DNA of 64,000 nucleotides from Natronorubrum tibetense GA33 (GCF_000383975.1 NZ_KB913017.1:2469527-2533526); one strand, 5' to 3'. Shown: positions 43,424 through 53,278, numbered from the stretch's first letter. Made by a program: numbers and translations. The notes: generated by a model from the letters alone, not told the origin.

Positions 43424-44352
43424 TAGAACTGCCACCTCTGTTGGAGTCGTTGCCGGAGGAGCATTGCGCCAAAATTGAACAGCCAGACGACGATAACCAG
43501 CATGAGACCGACGAAGATCAGTGCCGACTGGGTGAGCGGCAGCGACATCAGTTCACCGAAGTCGTTGACGATCAGCGTCGGGAGCGTTTGTCCCGTCGCG
43601 AACGGCGAACTCGGCAAGTGGGTCTGCCCGCCGATGAGCATCGCCGGAACGATGGTCGCACCGAAGACGCGACCGAAACCCAACAGAACGGCCGAGAAGA
43701 TACCGGGACCGGCGGCCCGCAGCAGGACGATTCTGATCGTCTCCCACTGCGTCGCGCCGACGCCGAGCGAGGACTCCCGGAGTTCGTCCGGCAGCGCCTC
43801 GAGTGACTCGACCGATAACGAGATCATAAACGGCGTGACGACGATCGCCATCACGAGACTGACGGTGAAGATGCCGAGCCCGGTCGCACTCGAGCCGACG
43901 GCCGGTGCGAGGTAGTCGCCGACGAAGGGGACGACCACGATCAGTGCGACCAGTCCGAAGATGACGCTGGGGATCGCTGCGAGGACGTCGATGAACGACG
44001 AGACGAGCGTCTTCGCCCGTCCCTCGGCGTATTCGGCGATGTAGATCGCTGCGAGGATCGCGATCGGCGTTCCCATGGCCATCGTGAGAATAGTCACGTA
44101 TATCGTGCCGACGATCGCCGGCAGGAAGCCGAACTCGTTCTGTGCGGGGTCCCAGTTCGACGACGTCAGCATCTGGACCAGCGAGTACTCCGAGAGCAAC
44201 GGCAGCGACTGGTAGAGCAGCGTCAGGACGATCAGGACGAACAGCCCGATAGCAAAGTATCCCGCACCCCGGAGCCAGTGGCTACTCAGCCGCTCCGTGA
44301 GCAGTCGCCGACCGAGGCGACCGTCGCTGCGTGATTCCGTCGTCTCCGCCAT
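43423..44352 (-). CDS. pstC: Phosphate ABC transporter permease PstC
   Basis: 309 residues with about six membrane helices. The EAA loop is DELRESSLGVGATQWETIRI and ends with LGFGRVFGATI. N-terminal cytoplasmic segment of about 25 residues. It lies 8 bp after the pstS stop. Confidence 0.93.
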   Translation of the reverse strand: MAETTESRSDGRLGRRLLTERLSSHWLRGAGYFAIGLFVLIVLTLLYQSLPLLSEYSLVQMLTSSNWDPAQNEFGFLPAIVGTIYVTILTMAMGTPIAILAAIYIAEYAEGRAKTLVSSFIDVLAAIPSVIFGLVALIVVVPFVGDYLAPAVGSSATGLGIFTVSLVMAIVVTPFMISLSVESLEALPDELRESSLGVGATQWETIRIVLLRAAGPGIFSAVLLGFGRVFGATIVPAMLIGGQTHLPSSPFATGQTLPTLIVNDFGELMSLPLTQSALIFVGLMLVIVVWLFNFGAMLLRQRLQQRWQF

Positions 44353-44360
44353 CGGTTAGC

Positions 44361-45341
44361 TTACGGCCCCTCGGCCAGGTTGTCCTGTGCCTCTTCGAGC
44401 CTGTCGTCCTCGAGCGGGACGTAGCCGTTGTCTCGAACGAACTCCTGTCCGTCCGAGAGGACCCACTCGACGAACTCGCGGGCGTCCTCGTCGAAGTCGC
44501 CGTTCGACGCGAGGAACATCTCACGGGCCGGTGGTGCGGGATACTGTCCCGCTTCGACGGCGGCGAGGAACTCGTCGCGGGTCTCGTAGAAGTCCTCCTC
44601 CTCGGAGAGTTCTCCGTCGCCGTCGCGGTCCAGCGGGATCGGACGAACGTCGCCCTCGAGTTCGCCGCTCTCGAGGTCGTAGACGTAGTTGATATTGTTC
44701 AGCGAGATCGCGTTCTCGTTGCCAGCGATGGCCTCGGCGACCTGCTGGTCGCCGTTGTGGTTTCCGTCCGAGAGGTTCTCGAGTTCGTTTTCGCTGTAGG
44801 CGTCGTCTTCGCCGCCGAGGAAATCGCCCCACTGTTTGTACGCGGCTGACGCATCGGAGCGACCGTAAACGGTGATCTCTTCATCGACATCGGCGTCGAC
44901 GACCTCGCCCCAGGTATCCACTTCCTTGGTGAAGATGGCCTCCATATCCGCTCGGCTGAGCCCGTTCTCCTGCAGTTCGTCGATGACCGGGTTGTCGGCA
45001 TTGACCGTTCCGACGACGGTGTCGATGAGCATCGGGACGGCGAACAGTCCTTGATCGACCTCTTCGCCTTCGGGTTCGCGCCCCATCATCGCAATGTCGA
45101 CCTGGTTGTTGAAAACGTCCGAGACGCCGACACCGGTCCCCCCGCCGGAGATATCGAACGATGTGTCGGTTTCGTCTCCGTAGATGTCCGCCCATACTTC
45201 GACCATCGGTAGCGGCCCGACTCCGCCGGAGATACGGACGGTGTCGCCCCCATCGAGAAACGACGTACAGCCGGCGAGCGACGCTGCCGAGCCTGCTCCT
45301 GCAAGTTGCAATACAGAACGACGTGAATAGGTTCGTTCCAC
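44361..45341 (-). CDS. pstS: Phosphate-binding lipoprotein PstS
   Basis: 326 residues. The signal peptide YSRRSVLQLAGAGSAASLAGC has a twin arginine and lipobox (Cys25). Ligand-binding landmarks are ISGGVGPLP, the GGGTGVG loop and the later GRSDASAAYKQWGDFLG. Periplasmic-side phosphate capture for PstCAB. The start is GTG 45341, since no in-frame ATG is near. First gene of the operon, so the promoter is in 45342-45500. Confidence 0.92.
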   Translation of the reverse strand: MERTYSRRSVLQLAGAGSAASLAGCTSFLDGGDTVRISGGVGPLPMVEVWADIYGDETDTSFDISGGGTGVGVSDVFNNQVDIAMMGREPEGEEVDQGLFAVPMLIDTVVGTVNADNPVIDELQENGLSRADMEAIFTKEVDTWGEVVDADVDEEITVYGRSDASAAYKQWGDFLGGEDDAYSENELENLSDGNHNGDQQVAEAIAGNENAISLNNINYVYDLESGELEGDVRPIPLDRDGDGELSEEEDFYETRDEFLAAVEAGQYPAPPAREMFLASNGDFDEDAREFVEWVLSDGQEFVRDNGYVPLEDDRLEEAQDNLAEGP

Positions 45342-45786
45342 AGTTATCCGGGATTGCCGCTAGGGGCTTGTATGCCCTCGTTAGTCAGCAATTCTTCGGA
45401 TTATCCCCCGAAGCCGGCAAAGCTCTCGATGTCGTGCGTGTGTAACTCACACAACCGAAATTACCACTCTTTTCAAACAGTAACCCGGGGATACAGACGC
45501 GTTATTCGCCGAATGACGGGGGCTCGCGAAGGGGACTAATCAATGCGCGAATGACTTCTCGAGGAGGTGATCGGCGAACGGCGTCCGGGAGGGTCGGCGA
45601 ATCGTCGCTTTCGCCACCGTCGGCCCGATACGCCGACGTGGAAGATATTGCCGACACCTTCGACACAGTTGAACCGGTTCCGAAGTCACAGGCTATCGAT
45701 CACCGATCGTCGCCCGAGACGAGAATTCGTCCCGCACACGATGCCGGTTTGCCACCTCGTCGTCTTGAACAGACGCCGATCGCCCC
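45342..45786. other. Intergenic region with the pst promoter, 445 bp
   Basis: It contains GTGTG-TAACT-CACAC (45438-45452) and A/T-rich stretches such as CGAAATTACCACTC at 45456-45469, both candidate elements for phosphate regulation. Between about 45540 and 45786 I see no gene; a plus-strand frame there lacks a convincing start and family-like sequence. Confidence 0.5.
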
Positions 45787-46770
45787 CTAAAATAGTACCA
45801 GTAACACCGCAAGCGAGAGGGAACTGGTGGCGATCAGCGCCAGTAGAACGACGAGAGCGGGAGTCATACCGGTGTTCCGGAGATCTGCGAGTCGAATTTC
45901 GGTCCCGAGGCCGACGAACGCGAGCATGAACAGCCAGTGGTAGGCGTTCTCGATCGAGGCCTGCTGTGCCGACGAGAGAACGCCCACACTCGCGACGAAC
46001 GCCAGCGCGAGAAAGCCGAGGACGAACTTCGGAAACTCGTCCCAGAGCGTTCGGGCGGAGGGGCGGCCGCTTCCCTGGCTCCGAGCGTAATAACTCGCGT
46101 ACACGAGCACGACAACGCCGATCAACGCGTTTCGGGAGAGCTTCGTTACCGTTGCCCACTGTCCAGCCAGGTCCGAATGGGCGAAACCGACGGCGACGAC
46201 CGGGCCCGTCGAGAACATGCTGATGCCGGCCCAGATCCCGAACACCGTTCCGGACAGCCCCAACAGATCGCCAAGGAACGGATAGACGACGATCGTGATC
46301 GCGTCGAACAGCAACACCGTCCCCGCCGCGTACGCGATCTGTTCCTCTCGAGCGCGGATCGCTCCGGCGACCCCGACGACCGCCGAGACGCCGCAGATGC
46401 TCGCTCCGGCCGCGAGCAGCGAACCTAATCGGTCGGGTAACCCGAAGACGTTCCGCGCGAGCAGTTCGACGGCGACGAGGGAACCCCCGACCGCGGCGAG
46501 TAGCAAGACGAGGACGGGTGCGCCGACCTCGAGGACGGTTTCGACCGAGATCGACGCCCCCATGAGAACGATGCCGGCACCGAGCCACAGGTTGTGCGTC
46601 GCGATCCCTGCCTCGAGTCGCGCGGGAATACCGACGGCGTTTGCCGCGAGAACACCGAGCGCGATCGCGAAGAGCAGGTGGTTGACGCCCAGCGCCGTCG
46701 CGAGCGTTCGCGCCACCAGCGCGCCCAGACAGAGCGCGAACAGTCCCGGAAGGAGTCGTCGAACGGCCAT
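45787..46770 (-). CDS. YeiH-family putative sulfate/anion exporter (327 aa)
   Basis: About ten membrane helices with the PF03601 landmarks GAGIVLMGASIS, AAGASICGVSAVVG and GTEIRLADLRNTG. Family members have been linked to sulfate or sulfonate export; the substrate here is not known. Start ATG 46770, 4 nt after the stop of a 46-residue gene, so the two are likely cotranscribed. Confidence 0.88.
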   Translation of the reverse strand: MAVRRLLPGLFALCLGALVARTLATALGVNHLLFAIALGVLAANAVGIPARLEAGIATHNLWLGAGIVLMGASISVETVLEVGAPVLVLLLAAVGGSLVAVELLARNVFGLPDRLGSLLAAGASICGVSAVVGVAGAIRAREEQIAYAAGTVLLFDAITIVVYPFLGDLLGLSGTVFGIWAGISMFSTGPVVAVGFAHSDLAGQWATVTKLSRNALIGVVVLVYASYYARSQGSGRPSARTLWDEFPKFVLGFLALAFVASVGVLSSAQQASIENAYHWLFMLAFVGLGTEIRLADLRNTGMTPALVVLLALIATSSLSLAVLLVLF

Positions 46771-46774
46771 CTCG

Positions 46775-46915
46775 TCACCAGGGGATCTGTAGCTCGAGCG
46801 CACCGATCAGCGCGACGATCACGCCACCGACGACGACACTCTTCCAGTCGCGCTCGAGCGCCGACCAGCGCGCTGTCAGCGAGTCGACGAACGACCGATA
46901 GTCATCGCTCGACAT
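46775..46915 (-). CDS. Small single-helix membrane protein upstream of the YeiH gene (46 aa)
   Basis: Reads MSSDDYRSFVDSLTARWSAL, then a short basic segment and a hydrophobic helix (VVVGGVIVALIGALEL), ending QIPW. The gene starts at ATG 46915 and stops at 46775, four bases before the YeiH ATG. Amphipathic N-terminus plus one membrane helix fits a small accessory or regulatory subunit of the transporter. That role is inferred from position only. Confidence 0.6.
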   Translation of the reverse strand: MSSDDYRSFVDSLTARWSALERDWKSVVVGGVIVALIGALELQIPW

Positions 46916-47132
46916 GTATTCGACCTGCACGGGCCGTCGCAGTTAACCGTTGTCTATCTCGTCGAAGATAGGAGCAAGCGTTTCTTCTTTCTGTGACGTG
47001 GCTCCCCGGATATTAATGAGGGATGCTGACAGGCACCAAGCATCGCGGCGATCTACAGACCCAGGGGGTGGGTTCCGGCTCGAGGCTGTTCGATCCAACG
47101 CTGCAGCCGATAGTGAACGGAATGGCGATGTC

Positions 47133-48257
47133 TCAGTTCGTTCGCCGGTGGTACTCCGTCCACAGCGCCGCGGCCACGGTGAAATCCTCGGCGCTCGCGT
47201 AGCCGCGCTTGACGTAGGGCTTGCCCTCGAGCGTACAGACCTCCAAAAAGTTCCCGTAGGGCTCGAGCAGCGCCTCGACGCGCTCGATCTCCTGCCGAGC
47301 GCGGTCGTCGTAGCCGTACCGTCGGAGCCCGACGGCGTACATGAGGCTGTTCCAGGGCCAGACGTGATAGTGGTAGTCCCGGTGGAGGACGAAGAAGGGG
47401 TGGACCGCCGCGTGCGAGAACGGTTCGGCGCGCATCGCCAGCCCGCGCGGCGTCTCGAGACGCTCGAGCGAGGAGACGATCGCGGCCGCGCGGTCGTCGT
47501 CGACGACGCCGAGATAGAGCGGGACGACGTTGGCGTCGCAGGCGAGGACCGACTGACCGCCGCTACGGTTATTGCCGTCGCCGGAACGGCGACCCGCGCC
47601 GCGACGTTCGTCGAAGTAGCGGCCGTTCCAGAGCTGCGAGTACAGCGCCGCTCGAATAGTCGACGACTCGCCCGTAAACGTCGTCTCGACGGATCGCTCC
47701 TCGAGTCGTTCGACTGCGGCGAGCAACATCGCGGTGTTGTACGCCTCCCGGGGGCCGGCGACCGAATCCCACCAGGAGCTTCCTGACCCGATGACGAGTC
47801 CATCGGTGACGAACCGCTCGCGGTGGACGGCCGCGAGGTCGGCGACGGCGTCGGCGTGCTCGCGAAGGCAGCCACACTCCGCGAGCAGTAAGACGAGCGC
47901 GGGGAACGTGTCGACGCCCTCCGCCGGCGACGCCGCGTGGAACCGATCGTGAAAGTCGGTGTAAAATACCGAGCTGTCGGAGAGCTGGTCGACGAGCCAC
48001 CGTCCGGTTTCGGCGACGGCCTCCTCGTATCCCGCCGCGGAGAGCCCGCGAACGCCGAACGCAAGGTCTCGCGGCCAGACGCCGCGGAAGTGGCCGCCCG
48101 CTTCGAACCCCCGTTCGGCCCGGTCTGCGAGGATCGTCTCGGCCGCGCGCTCGAGCGAGCCGTAATCTCGAAACCCGTATCGGCGTTTCTCGACGTAGTG
48201 GGCGAGCCGTCGCTGGAGCTCTCGAGCGTAGTAGCGGCCGGTCCGAACGGTCTCCAT
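47133..48257 (-). CDS. Glycoside-hydrolase-like (alpha/alpha)6-barrel protein (374 aa)
   Basis: GHFRGVWPRDLAFG, TDFHDRFHAA, GSSWWDSVAGPREAYNTAMLLAA and HYHVWPWNSLMYAV are the kind of aromatic and acidic clusters found in GH15/GH63/GH100-like barrels that act on alpha-glucans or disaccharides. An inserted basic low-complexity loop (RRGAGRRSGDGNNRSGG) sits in the middle. No signal peptide, so intracellular. The family and substrate are not certain. It is divergent from the hexapeptide acyltransferase with a 195-bp gap. Confidence 0.7.
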   Translation of the reverse strand: METVRTGRYYARELQRRLAHYVEKRRYGFRDYGSLERAAETILADRAERGFEAGGHFRGVWPRDLAFGVRGLSAAGYEEAVAETGRWLVDQLSDSSVFYTDFHDRFHAASPAEGVDTFPALVLLLAECGCLREHADAVADLAAVHRERFVTDGLVIGSGSSWWDSVAGPREAYNTAMLLAAVERLEERSVETTFTGESSTIRAALYSQLWNGRYFDERRGAGRRSGDGNNRSGGQSVLACDANVVPLYLGVVDDDRAAAIVSSLERLETPRGLAMRAEPFSHAAVHPFFVLHRDYHYHVWPWNSLMYAVGLRRYGYDDRARQEIERVEALLEPYGNFLEVCTLEGKPYVKRGYASAEDFTVAAALWTEYHRRTN

Positions 48258-48452
48258 GATCCGTCCAAGGGCATGCGTTCGGAAGTGCCACCCGGCTGCA
48301 CAGGATGGCGGTCCGCGACTCGAGCACCCGTCGCGGGCGGTGCGGTCACCGCGAGTACCGACGAAATCTGCGTCTACTGGTCGTCTGCACGCATCGGCAA
48401 GCCGTCCCCGTAACCGAATCCCCTATCAACACGGCGAGCAATACCTCGGGGT

Positions 48453-49340
48453 ATGACAAAGCGGTACGTCTCGCTTCCCGACGAGGCGGAAGCGGGAATG
48501 CGGGAGTTCATCGACGAGGTCGATCGACGGCTGTCGAGCGACGAGGACACGTGCGCCGTCGTCGAGGACGTCCTGATCGATCTCTCGGGGGATCGCGAGG
48601 CCTACGAACGCTGGCAGGCCGGCGAGTCGATGTCGGCCGCTGAGCGCGTTCGACTGCAGAGCTACGATCCCTGTAACACCACCCTCGAGAGCGAGTACTA
48701 CGCGGAGAAGGACGAAGAACGGTTCCGTCGATCGAAACATCTCCAATGGCTCTGGCGACAGTTCGACAGCCTGCCGATCGCGGACAACGTCGAGTTTGCG
48801 CTGCGGTTCCGTCGGATGCTCGCGAACCACCTCTTCGAGGAGTGTGGGGACGACTGCCGGTTCTTCAAGGGAATCACGTTCACCTACGGCCACAACATTA
48901 CGATCGGGGACAACACGGTCATTCACGACGAGGTCCACCTCGACGACCGCGGGAAACTCACCATCGGCGACCGCGTCTCGGTTTCGGACGGCGTCCACGT
49001 CTACAGCCACGATCACGACGTCGTCGACCAGACCGCGGTTCGCAACTACCACACGGTTGTCGAGGACGACGTCCGGCTCACCTACGACGCGATGATCCGT
49101 GCGGGCTGTAAAGTCGGCGAGAACGCCATCGTCGGCGCGCGCGCCATCGTCCAGCACGACGTTCCCGCCCATCACATCGCCATCGGCATGCCGGCCAAGA
49201 GCGTCAAGATCAAACCCGGTTGGGCGGACGCCGCGATCCCCATCGAGGACGCCGGCGTCAACCGTCAGGAGCAGCGACGCATCGAGTACGACCTCCCCGA
49301 CGATCTCGAGGTCTTCGACGAGTTTGGTCGCGATCTGTAG
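48453..49340 (+). CDS. Hexapeptide-repeat (LbH) acyltransferase (295 aa)
   Basis: The C-terminal half is a left-handed beta-helix of isoleucine/valine-rich hexapeptides (ITIGDNTVIHDEVH..., LTIGDRVSVSDGVH...) with the catalytic-type His in YSHDHDV. The ending VPAHHIAIGMPAKSVKIKPG is that of maltose/galactoside O-acetyltransferase-type enzymes. The N-terminal 130 residues are an additional helical domain I do not recognise. It probably acetylates a sugar or amine. Confidence 0.85.
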   Translation: MTKRYVSLPDEAEAGMREFIDEVDRRLSSDEDTCAVVEDVLIDLSGDREAYERWQAGESMSAAERVRLQSYDPCNTTLESEYYAEKDEERFRRSKHLQWLWRQFDSLPIADNVEFALRFRRMLANHLFEECGDDCRFFKGITFTYGHNITIGDNTVIHDEVHLDDRGKLTIGDRVSVSDGVHVYSHDHDVVDQTAVRNYHTVVEDDVRLTYDAMIRAGCKVGENAIVGARAIVQHDVPAHHIAIGMPAKSVKIKPGWADAAIPIEDAGVNRQEQRRIEYDLPDDLEVFDEFGRDL

Positions 49341-49487
49341 CGAGGAAGTCGCTTCCGACCTCGACCTCGTTTTCCCCGCCACTGTCGTTGCACACCCACC
49401 AGCAGACAGTATATTCGTCCCGACACGACTCTCTCCTTGCGGTGATGCAGGGAATATCCAAGTGCCTTGAGAACTAATACCACGGTG

Positions 49488-49838
49488 ATGGAGCTCTGGG
49501 GCTGGCTCATCGGCTACGTGGTGCTGTTCACCCTCTTACACCTGCTACTGTACTACGTGTATGCGAAAGGGGAGGACAGCGAGAACGCCGGCGCGCCCAG
49601 CGAGGGCACCGGATCGCCGTCGTTCGCGGATCCCGACCGCGCGAGCCCTCACAGCTCGCCCGGTCCCGACCGCTACCCCAACGCAGCGGACGACGTCGAC
49701 GACCCCGAGGAGTTCGAGGAGAGACAGGACCTCGAGTTCGACGGCGAGACGATTCAGTGTCCACACTGCGGCGCGCGCAACGAGGCCGATCAGACGTTCA
49801 CTTACTGCTGGAACTGCATCTCGACGCTTCGGCGGTGA
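49488..49838 (+). CDS. Membrane-anchored zinc-ribbon protein (116 aa)
   Basis: One N-terminal membrane helix (MELWGWLIGYVVLFTLLHLL), a disordered Ser/Pro/Asp-rich linker of about 55 residues, and a C-terminal zinc ribbon CPHCGARNEADQTFTYCWNC. This is a common haloarchaeal architecture (DUF7577-like, by memory); function unknown. ATG 49488 is chosen because it begins the helix. Confidence 0.8.
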   Translation: MELWGWLIGYVVLFTLLHLLLYYVYAKGEDSENAGAPSEGTGSPSFADPDRASPHSSPGPDRYPNAADDVDDPEEFEERQDLEFDGETIQCPHCGARNEADQTFTYCWNCISTLRR

Positions 49839-50021
49839 GTCGTCGCTCGAGTTCGGGAACCCGCGGGTCCCCTCGGCGATAACCGACCGACGAATGGTCG
49901 TAAATAGTAATAGTCAGCAAAACAGATTCGAATACCGAGGGGATCTCTCCACGTTCGGCCGGTAATGAACGGTTACGCTTTTGGTCTCCGAAGGGTGAGA
50001 GTGACACGACGACGAACAGGT

Positions 50022-50339
50022 ATGTACAGACAGAACTCCCCGCACGTCTCGCAGTCCCGCTCTCCACCGGTGTATCGCGCGATGCACGACCCGTCCGGTC
50101 CGGCGACGATCAGCACGACAGTCGTTCACGCGCTTTCCGACTGCCTGGGTGTCGATGTCACCGACAGCCGACTCTCGCTCTACGACAGCGTCGATCCCGA
50201 CGCGCTCGATGCCCTCTTTCGGCCGCGCCACGACGGCCGCCCGCGACACGGCGGCACGCTCTCGTTTACCGTCCGCGACCACGCCGTCACGGTCGACAGC
50301 GACGGCGAAATTCTGATCGAACCGCCCGTACGACGGTAG
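50022..50339 (+). CDS. HalOD1-type output domain protein (105 aa)
   Basis: The C-terminal half LSFTVRDHAVTVDSDGEILI fits the HalOD1 domain (PF18545), a haloarchaeal output module often tied to signal transduction. The whole small protein is this domain plus a 25-residue disordered start. Upstream sequence contains a T/A-rich promoter candidate near 49910-49925. Confidence 0.75.
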   Translation: MYRQNSPHVSQSRSPPVYRAMHDPSGPATISTTVVHALSDCLGVDVTDSRLSLYDSVDPDALDALFRPRHDGRPRHGGTLSFTVRDHAVTVDSDGEILIEPPVRR

Positions 50340-50412
50340 CGGTCGGCGGTTCGAGTTCTCATACTCTTACGTAGAACCAATCTCGACGACCCCCACGGAG
50401 CCGCGGCCGCGA

Positions 50413-51162
50413 TCAGTTCTCGAGTTCGTCCGCCAGTCGGGCGAGATGATCTACGCCGACGACGGCGACGACGTCGCCCTCGGTGGTCGCTTGGAGGTCC
50501 TCGAGGCGGTCGACCATACACCGCTCGCGGGTCTCGTCGCGGTAGGCGAGCGCGCTGTCGTCGGTTTGGACGCTGCTGAGCAGCGCCTGCACGCCGGCGA
50601 CATGCGAGCGCTCGTGGTCGGCCTGTCGCTCCGGCGAGTCGTCGTGATCGCAGTCGTACTCGATCGGATCGTCGCAGGTGATCGTCATCGACGTCGCGTG
50701 GGTCAGTGTCGCGGCGACCCGGCAGGTTAGCGCCTCTCGCGTCGCGCCGCCGAGACTCGAGATGACGCGTTTGGCCGTCGACGTCGAGACGCGGTCGGCG
50801 ACCAGGCGCGTTACGAGCCGGCGCAGGAACGACCAGTTCGGGGCGTCGATGCCGACGATGTCGGCGTCCGGCGCGGCGCGGATCGCCGCGCTCATTTCGC
50901 CGCCGAACCGCGGCGGCGCTTCGTCCGAGCCGTCGCGAGCGTAGGCCCGGTAGAGGGGAAGGGCGGCCGTCGGCAACTCGAGAGCGAGTGTGTCGGGCGC
51001 GACGGACTCGAGGACGCGCTCGACGCGAGCGATGCTTGCGGGGTGGTCGTGGACGACGCCGAGGAGGAGATAGTCACCCGACGGTCCGGTCACCCGCCGA
51101 CAGAACTGGGGGGTGATCCGGGGGTCGTCGAACGACGCGGCGACGGAGGGAGATTCGTCCAT
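50413..51162 (-). CDS. TraB/GumN-like protein, soluble (249 aa)
   Basis: Family landmarks: LLGVVHDHPASIARVERVLE and ALELP at the N-terminus, and YRDETRERCMVDRLEDL with VVAVVGVDHLARL at the C-terminus, the conserved ends of the TraB/PrgY/GumN fold. The C-terminal membrane domain of archaeal TraB proteins is absent, so this is a shorter soluble form. The fold is related to metal-dependent proteases of the TIKI/GumN type, but the function here is unknown. It converges with the HalOD1 gene. Confidence 0.72.
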   Translation of the reverse strand: MDESPSVAASFDDPRITPQFCRRVTGPSGDYLLLGVVHDHPASIARVERVLESVAPDTLALELPTAALPLYRAYARDGSDEAPPRFGGEMSAAIRAAPDADIVGIDAPNWSFLRRLVTRLVADRVSTSTAKRVISSLGGATREALTCRVAATLTHATSMTITCDDPIEYDCDHDDSPERQADHERSHVAGVQALLSSVQTDDSALAYRDETRERCMVDRLEDLQATTEGDVVAVVGVDHLARLADELEN

Positions 51163-51449
51163 TGATCGACTGGTAATACGTGACTACCGGCATAACCCTT
51201 CTGTTGTCGTCGACTACAGGCTGGCGTCAGACGCGCGTTCTCGGCAGTAAGGAGGACATACTCCTACGATCGTGGCGTGTTCCGGCGTAACTGTCGGATG
51301 GGAGACGGGAACGGTTTTGCCGCTTTATTGTTCGTGCATCCTTGCGACTGATATCCGGTTCGGCCACCGGCCTGCCGATCGTCGGCGGACTGCACTCGAC
51401 TGCACGACGCCCGATCGGTTCGGCGCGTGGGCGGACCGCTGGCTAACCA

Positions 51450-51701
51450 ATGACCAAGGAGACGCTCACCAAAACCGACGAGGGAAAACGGGTCCTGAAC
51501 GCCGACGGGACCGAAATCGGCCGACTCGTGGACGTCCACGATAATCGCGGCTACGTCGAACCGGATCCGGGCATCGCGGTGACGATCAAGGCGAAACTCG
51601 GCTGGGCGACGAAGAGCGAGGACGCCCACCCGCTTGATGAGGGTAGTATCGAATCGATCACCGACGATGCGGTCTATCTTCGGGGCACGCTCACCCGCTG
51701 A
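51450..51701 (+). CDS. PRC-barrel-like small protein (83 aa)
   Basis: KRVLNADGTEIGRLVDVHDN and GYVEPDPGIAVTIKAKLGW resemble haloarchaeal PRC-barrel domain proteins, small beta-barrels found in RNA processing and photosynthesis proteins and often of unknown role. The whole protein is one domain. Stand-alone gene preceded by a 287-bp region with no gene. Confidence 0.75.
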   Translation: MTKETLTKTDEGKRVLNADGTEIGRLVDVHDNRGYVEPDPGIAVTIKAKLGWATKSEDAHPLDEGSIESITDDAVYLRGTLTR

Positions 51702-51825
51702 GCGAGCGCCGTCTCCTCGCGAATCGGCTCGAGGATCGATCGCGGAGAACGAGTCGATAGTCAGGTTACGGAGAACGAGTCGACGACCAAGTCACGGAGT
51801 CACAGATCAGGAGGCTGATCGAGCT

Positions 51826-53085
51826 TTACACGCCGGTACTGTACCGCAGGATGCCGGCAAAGCCGCCGAAGGCGTTGTAGAGCTGTTCGCCCTTCTCGAA
51901 GTCCGTCGAAATGAACTTGGTTTCGGTACCGCGCTGTTCGGCAATCTCGATGAGGTGGTCGATGGCGTCCTCGCGGTCCTCCTCGGTCGCCTCGACGTCG
52001 GAGCCACAGTCGGTACAGGTGTGCGAGGGCGTATTCTTCCGGCGATCGACCACTTCGCGGTCGGTGTTGTCACACTCGCCGCAGTCGTAGGTGATGACGT
52101 CCTTCCGGAGGTCCTCGCTGATCAGAAGCCGATCGACCGCCCCCATCACGAGGTTTCGCCGAGTCTGCTCGAAGCCGTAGGTCGCGAGGTCGCCCGCGTT
52201 GAGTTGCTTGAAGAACTCCTCCATCTGCTTTTTGTCCTTCATCACCTCGGCGTCGGCCAGCGCCTCCTCGGCGTTGTCGACCAGATCCTTCAGGCCGGAC
52301 TCGTCGGTGTAAGCGACGTCGAATTTACCGATCACGCTGTCCTGAATCTCGTGGTGGAGATAGTCGCCGTCGAGGAACTCGTCTTTCGTGGGTGAGGGAC
52401 CGCCGACGAGGATGCCATCGATCTCGTGGCGTTTGGCGACGAACAGGTCGTTCGCCATGCCGGCCACCTCCTGATAGAAGTTGTCGATGGCCTCGAGTCG
52501 CAGACGAGCGAATCGCTGGGCAGACTGGCCACCCTTTCGCTGCTTGCCGGGGACGAGCGAGGAGGCGGATTTGACGGGTTCGATGCGTTTGCCCTTCAGC
52601 CAGCCGACGTTCGCCTCGCGTCGGTCGAGGACGATCAGGCCGTAGAGGCCCTGGTCCGCGAGCATGTGCTCGAGGGGCTCCGTCAGGAAGTCCGAATCGC
52701 AGTGATAGCGGAACGACTCGACGGGTTGTGGCGGACTCTCGAGGACTCGAGTGACCATCTCGGTTCGGCCGCCGCTGGAGTCGACCGCACCCGAAAACAG
52801 GACGAGTCCGTTCTCCGGCGGGTAGGTGTCGTAGTACCGGAGTCGGTCCTTGATACTCGTCAGCGCGTCCTGGACGGCCGTCCGGGTCTGCTTGGACTTG
52901 ATGTTGGCCGCCTCGCTGTGTTCCTGCGTGACGTGCTGGACGACGTCACTGATCTGTCTATCGTCGGGCACGTAGATCGTTACGAGCTGTGTCCCGGAGC
53001 CGTCGAAGTCCTTGAGATCCTCGATGACCTTCCGGAACTCGTATTTTTTCCGGTCGGATTGCTCCTGCTCGCCCTCCTGGCTCAT
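51826..53085 (-). CDS. prf1: Peptide chain release factor aRF1
   Basis: 419 residues. Terminates translation at all three stop codons. The stop-recognition motif ANIKSKQTR and the peptidyl-hydrolase motif RKGGQSAQRF are intact. The C-terminal domain carries a four-cysteine mini-domain (CGECDN and CTDCGS). Start ATG 53085 (MSQEGEQ); the longer in-frame extension is not conserved-looking. Divergent from the MinD-like gene. Confidence 0.97.
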   Translation of the reverse strand: MSQEGEQEQSDRKKYEFRKVIEDLKDFDGSGTQLVTIYVPDDRQISDVVQHVTQEHSEAANIKSKQTRTAVQDALTSIKDRLRYYDTYPPENGLVLFSGAVDSSGGRTEMVTRVLESPPQPVESFRYHCDSDFLTEPLEHMLADQGLYGLIVLDRREANVGWLKGKRIEPVKSASSLVPGKQRKGGQSAQRFARLRLEAIDNFYQEVAGMANDLFVAKRHEIDGILVGGPSPTKDEFLDGDYLHHEIQDSVIGKFDVAYTDESGLKDLVDNAEEALADAEVMKDKKQMEEFFKQLNAGDLATYGFEQTRRNLVMGAVDRLLISEDLRKDVITYDCGECDNTDREVVDRRKNTPSHTCTDCGSDVEATEEDREDAIDHLIEIAEQRGTETKFISTDFEKGEQLYNAFGGFAGILRYSTGV

Positions 53086-53278
53086 TGTCCGTACAAAACG
53101 GTGCTGTGGGTAAGAATCCTTTGACACACCTGTCGACGTGATACTGACTGGCGGGAAGCGAATCCGGGGCGATTGCGGTCAGGACTGTGTCACTATCGCA
53201 TCGATAGCGGGACACAACTCGCGTGCCGACGTGACGATTTAAGGTGCTCCCGTTCTACAGTCCGTACAGTACTTGAGT

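Noticed and set aside
45551-45790. 79-codon plus-strand frame between pstS and the YeiH gene
   Set aside because: No promoter-like element, no family-like sequence, and it overlaps the YeiH stop region. Treated as chance.
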